DNA of 64,000 nucleotides, taken from the NCBI RefSeq assembly GCF_026151395.1, contig NZ_JAMQPV010000004.1, positions 124,001 through 188,000 of the forward strand, written 5' to 3'. Source of the stretch: Leptospira limi (GTDB lineage: Bacteria > Spirochaetota > Leptospiria > Leptospirales > Leptospiraceae). The notes under the pieces are model-generated. The model was not told the origin of the DNA, did not search any database, and saw only the letters and a program-made list of their open reading frames with translations. A program made the position numbers and the translations under genes. Positions within the stretch are counted from its first letter, which is position 1. Every line of letters starts with the position of its first letter. Positions 61,943 to 64,000 of this stretch are shown in pieces.

Positions 61943-62638
61943 TTACTTCATCCCTTTTTGTAACTCTGCAGAGTCACGTCCCAGTTTTTGCAAATAAGCA
62001 ACAAGTGCATCTCCCTCAGTTTTATCTTTGAGAAGTGATGGAGCATTGGCTAAATCCTCTTCGGAATATGGTACTCCGATGGATCGTAATGCTTTCATAT
62101 TTGCAACTACTTGTTCGACATCTACTTTGTGTGACTCTTCGAATAACCATGGATAGGCTGGCATAATGGAGTTTGGTACACCACCTACGGTTCTTGGGTT
62201 GATGAGGTGGTTTTTATGCCACTCATTTGATCGTAACATTTGGGACTCGTGTGCTAAGTCTGGTCCCGTACGTTTTGAACCCCAAAGGAATGGATGGTCG
62301 TAAACAAACTCACCACCTTTGGAATAACCATTTCGTCCATACGATTTAGTTGGGTCAAAACGATCCACTTCCCATTTAAAAGGACGAACCATTTGTGTAT
62401 GACAACCAATACAACCTTCCCTTTGGTAGGTATCACGACCTGCCAACTCCAATGCTGAATATGGTTTTACAGTGGATATTGGAGTGACCGTTTTGGTTAG
62501 GAAAAACGGCGGGATGAGCTCAAAAAGTCCACCAATCACAACCGCAATGGTTGTATAAATAGTAAACTTGACACCTTTTGTATCCCAACGGTCAGCAATT
62601 TCTGAAAACCAATCTAAGAATTTGTTAAAACCAAACAT
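61943..62638 (-). CDS. ccoO: CcoO cytochrome c subunit
   Basis: A 231-residue monohaem subunit II of cbb3 oxidase with an N-terminal transmembrane helix (about 25-45) and haem motif CIGCHTQMVRPFKWEVDRF. Its later part holds conserved Met candidates (SIMPAYPW). It starts with its first base at the last base of ccoN, so the two are coupled. Confidence 0.94.
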   Translation of the reverse strand: MFGFNKFLDWFSEIADRWDTKGVKFTIYTTIAVVIGGLFELIPPFFLTKTVTPISTVKPYSALELAGRDTYQREGCIGCHTQMVRPFKWEVDRFDPTKSYGRNGYSKGGEFVYDHPFLWGSKRTGPDLAHESQMLRSNEWHKNHLINPRTVGGVPNSIMPAYPWLFEESHKVDVEQVVANMKALRSIGVPYSEEDLANAPSLLKDKTEGDALVAYLQKLGRDSAELQKGMK

Positions 62639-64000
62639 TATGATTTCACTCCTATACGTAAGTCTTGTTCCACAAAACCACTGTCTTTGTTTTGAATGGT
62701 TTTGATAAAGTTATACACCATAAGGATAATCCCTGTTAGGTAGAGTGTTCCTCCAATCGCACGGAACAAACGAAATGGTTTTAAGAACTCAACGATCTCG
62801 ACCCAATCTTTGTAAACGAGTTCACCGTTTTCACCAACAGCTCTCCACATTGATCCTTCTGTGATCCCAGATACCCACATGGAAATGATGTAGAGTAGGA
62901 TCCCAAGAGTTCCGAGCCAAAAATGTGCATTCGCCAATTTTTCGCTATAGAGGTTTGCATTCCAAAGTCTAGGGACTAAGTAATACAAGGCAGCGGCTGA
63001 CATAAAACCAACCCAACCTAAAGTTCCCGAGTGAACGTGACCAATGATCCAGTCTGTGTTGTGACCTAAAGCAGAAACCGCACGGATCGAAAGAAGAGGT
63101 CCTTCGAATGTTGACATACCGTAAAATGTAACGGCAGCTAACATCATTTTGAGGGTTGCATCCACTTTGATTTTATCTTTGGCTTGTGTGAGTGTTAAAA
63201 ATCCATTTAACATACCACCCCAAGACGGCATCCATAACATGATGGAAAATACCATACCAGTCGTTTGTAACCACTCAGGGATTGGTGAATACAATAAGTG
63301 GTGAGGACCTGCCCAAATGTAGATAAAGATGAGAGACCAAAAGTGAATGATGGAGAGTCTATGTGAGTAAATTGGTTGTTTGATGTGTTTTGGGAGGTAG
63401 TAGTACATAAGTCCCAAAAATGGAGTTGTGAGTACGAATGCTACAGCATTGTGACCATACCACCATTGGATGTTGGCATCAAATACTCCTGCGTAAACCG
63501 AATACGATTTTAAGAATCCTGCAGGGATTACGATGTTATTCACAATGAAGAGTAGGGGAACTGTCACGAAGGAAGCAATGTAAAACCAAATGGCAACATA
63601 CATTTGTTCTTCTTTTCGTTTGAGTACCGTCATGAGGTAATTTGCAAAAAAGATTACATACCATACAACAATGAGTAAGTCGATGGGCCATTCTAATTCA
63701 GCATATTCTTTTGATTGGCTGTAACCGAGTGGTAATGTGATCGCAGCTAAAACAATTGATAGATTGTATAATGCCAAATGCAGTTTGGAAAGAGTGTCGT
63801 TCCACATTCTTGTGCGACAAAGTCTTTGTACTGTATGATAAGCAGTGGCGAAGATTACGCTCAATGCAAAACCAAATATGGCAGCATTGGTATGTAGAGG
63901 TCGTAGTCTTCCGAAGCTCGTCCAAGGTAATTCCAAATTCAGCTGTGGATACACAAGTTGGAAGGCAATGATGACACCAAATGTCATTGATGCAACGCCC
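62638..64000 (-). CDS. ccoN: CcoN catalytic subunit of cbb3 oxidase (5' partial)
   Basis: The open frame runs off the right edge of the window: the codons before ATG 63987 are still in frame (GVAS). At least 453 residues are visible, and the N-terminal helix is missing. There are about 11 transmembrane helices. The haem and copper ligands are visible in HTNAAIFGF, WYGHNAVAFV, WAGPHHLLY and IGHVHSGTLGWVG. It reduces O2 to water and pumps protons. Confidence 0.95.
   Translation of the reverse strand, partial: GVASMTFGVIIAFQLVYPQLNLELPWTSFGRLRPLHTNAAIFGFALSVIFATAYHTVQRLCRTRMWNDTLSKLHLALYNLSIVLAAITLPLGYSQSKEYAELEWPIDLLIVVWYVIFFANYLMTVLKRKEEQMYVAIWFYIASFVTVPLLFIVNNIVIPAGFLKSYSVYAGVFDANIQWWYGHNAVAFVLTTPFLGLMYYYLPKHIKQPIYSHRLSIIHFWSLIFIYIWAGPHHLLYSPIPEWLQTTGMVFSIMLWMPSWGGMLNGFLTLTQAKDKIKVDATLKMMLAAVTFYGMSTFEGPLLSIRAVSALGHNTDWIIGHVHSGTLGWVGFMSAAALYYLVPRLWNANLYSEKLANAHFWLGTLGILLYIISMWVSGITEGSMWRAVGENGELVYKDWVEIVEFLKPFRLFRAIGGTLYLTGIILMVYNFIKTIQNKDSGFVEQDLRIGVKS

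Noticed and set aside
1..64000. CRISPR arrays, tRNA or rRNA genes, insertion sequences
   Set aside because: No repeat-spacer pattern, no clover-leaf or rRNA-like sequence and no transposase-like protein was found while reading; this was not an exhaustive computation.

Overview
The window reads as Leptospira DNA, most likely from the saprophytic clade. The basis is the gene content: spirochaetal lipoboxes, a futalosine-pathway MqnD, an aerotolerance (Bat) operon with a batB-batC fusion, a Leptospira-type lipoprotein, a cbb3 oxidase cluster and ParA/ParB/Rep replicon genes in AT-rich DNA. No search could be run, so the genus call is inference from recognised families. A ParAB-Rep module of plasmid or secondary-chromosome type suggests a secondary chromosome, or a chromosome that has absorbed a plasmid-type replicon.

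Layout. 1-0.88 kb: non-coding, with short dispersed repeats and a strong stem-loop. 0.88-7.2 kb: a replicon-maintenance block with a basic-tailed protein, a degenerate NtrC-like AAA+ protein and its partner, then parA1-parB1 (two copies of the palindrome TGTCGGATGTCCGACA upstream) and a winged-helix Rep protein that starts at a TTG. The parB1-rep gap holds several hairpins, a palindromic operator and a possible small RNA on the minus strand. 7.3-9.8 kb: an 836-residue surface or tail-fibre-like protein with eight 32-residue repeats. 9.8-12.7 kb: mqnD, a GT-C-like membrane protein and a helical-repeat protein.

12.6-26.4 kb is a very compact, probably co-transcribed minus-strand run: alpha/beta hydrolase, hotdog thioesterase, MORN-repeat lipoprotein, MoxR, DUF58, a DUF4381-like protein, BatA, BatBC, BatD, HtpG and a soluble sensor kinase with a substrate-binding-protein-like sensor. 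Most neighbours overlap or abut, which links envelope and oxidative-stress maintenance with a chaperone and a two-component sensor.

26.4-34.7 kb looks more AT-rich by eye. It holds small exported proteins, Ndh, an LMW protein tyrosine phosphatase, a SprT/YgjP-type metalloprotease, a beta-barrel candidate, a second partition operon (parA2-parB2-DUF1569-flavin reductase) and an acyltransferase. ParA2/ParB2 have their own palindromic candidate centromere, one copy upstream of parA2 and one inside the parB2 coding sequence.

34.8-56.1 kb: signalling and metabolism. It includes a cNMP-binding protein, an ATPase-like/HDOD fusion, a NAD-kinase-like/STAS fusion, an HU-like protein, a lipid and glycerol-phosphate cluster (ADPS-like oxidase, TetR, lipid kinase, GlpD, thioesterase), MeaB with an ethylmalonyl-CoA-mutase-like protein, a lytic transglycosylase, a response regulator, AspA, exported proteins, and a Spy-like sensor/ECF sigma/small membrane protein trio arranged like CnrX-CnrH-CnrY. 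56.1-64.0 kb: the cbb3 cytochrome oxidase cluster ccoNOQP-ccoG-ccoH-ccoI-ccoS plus a DsbD/SafE-like membrane protein, all on the minus strand. ccoQ (49 codons) is small and easily missed; ccoN runs off the right edge.
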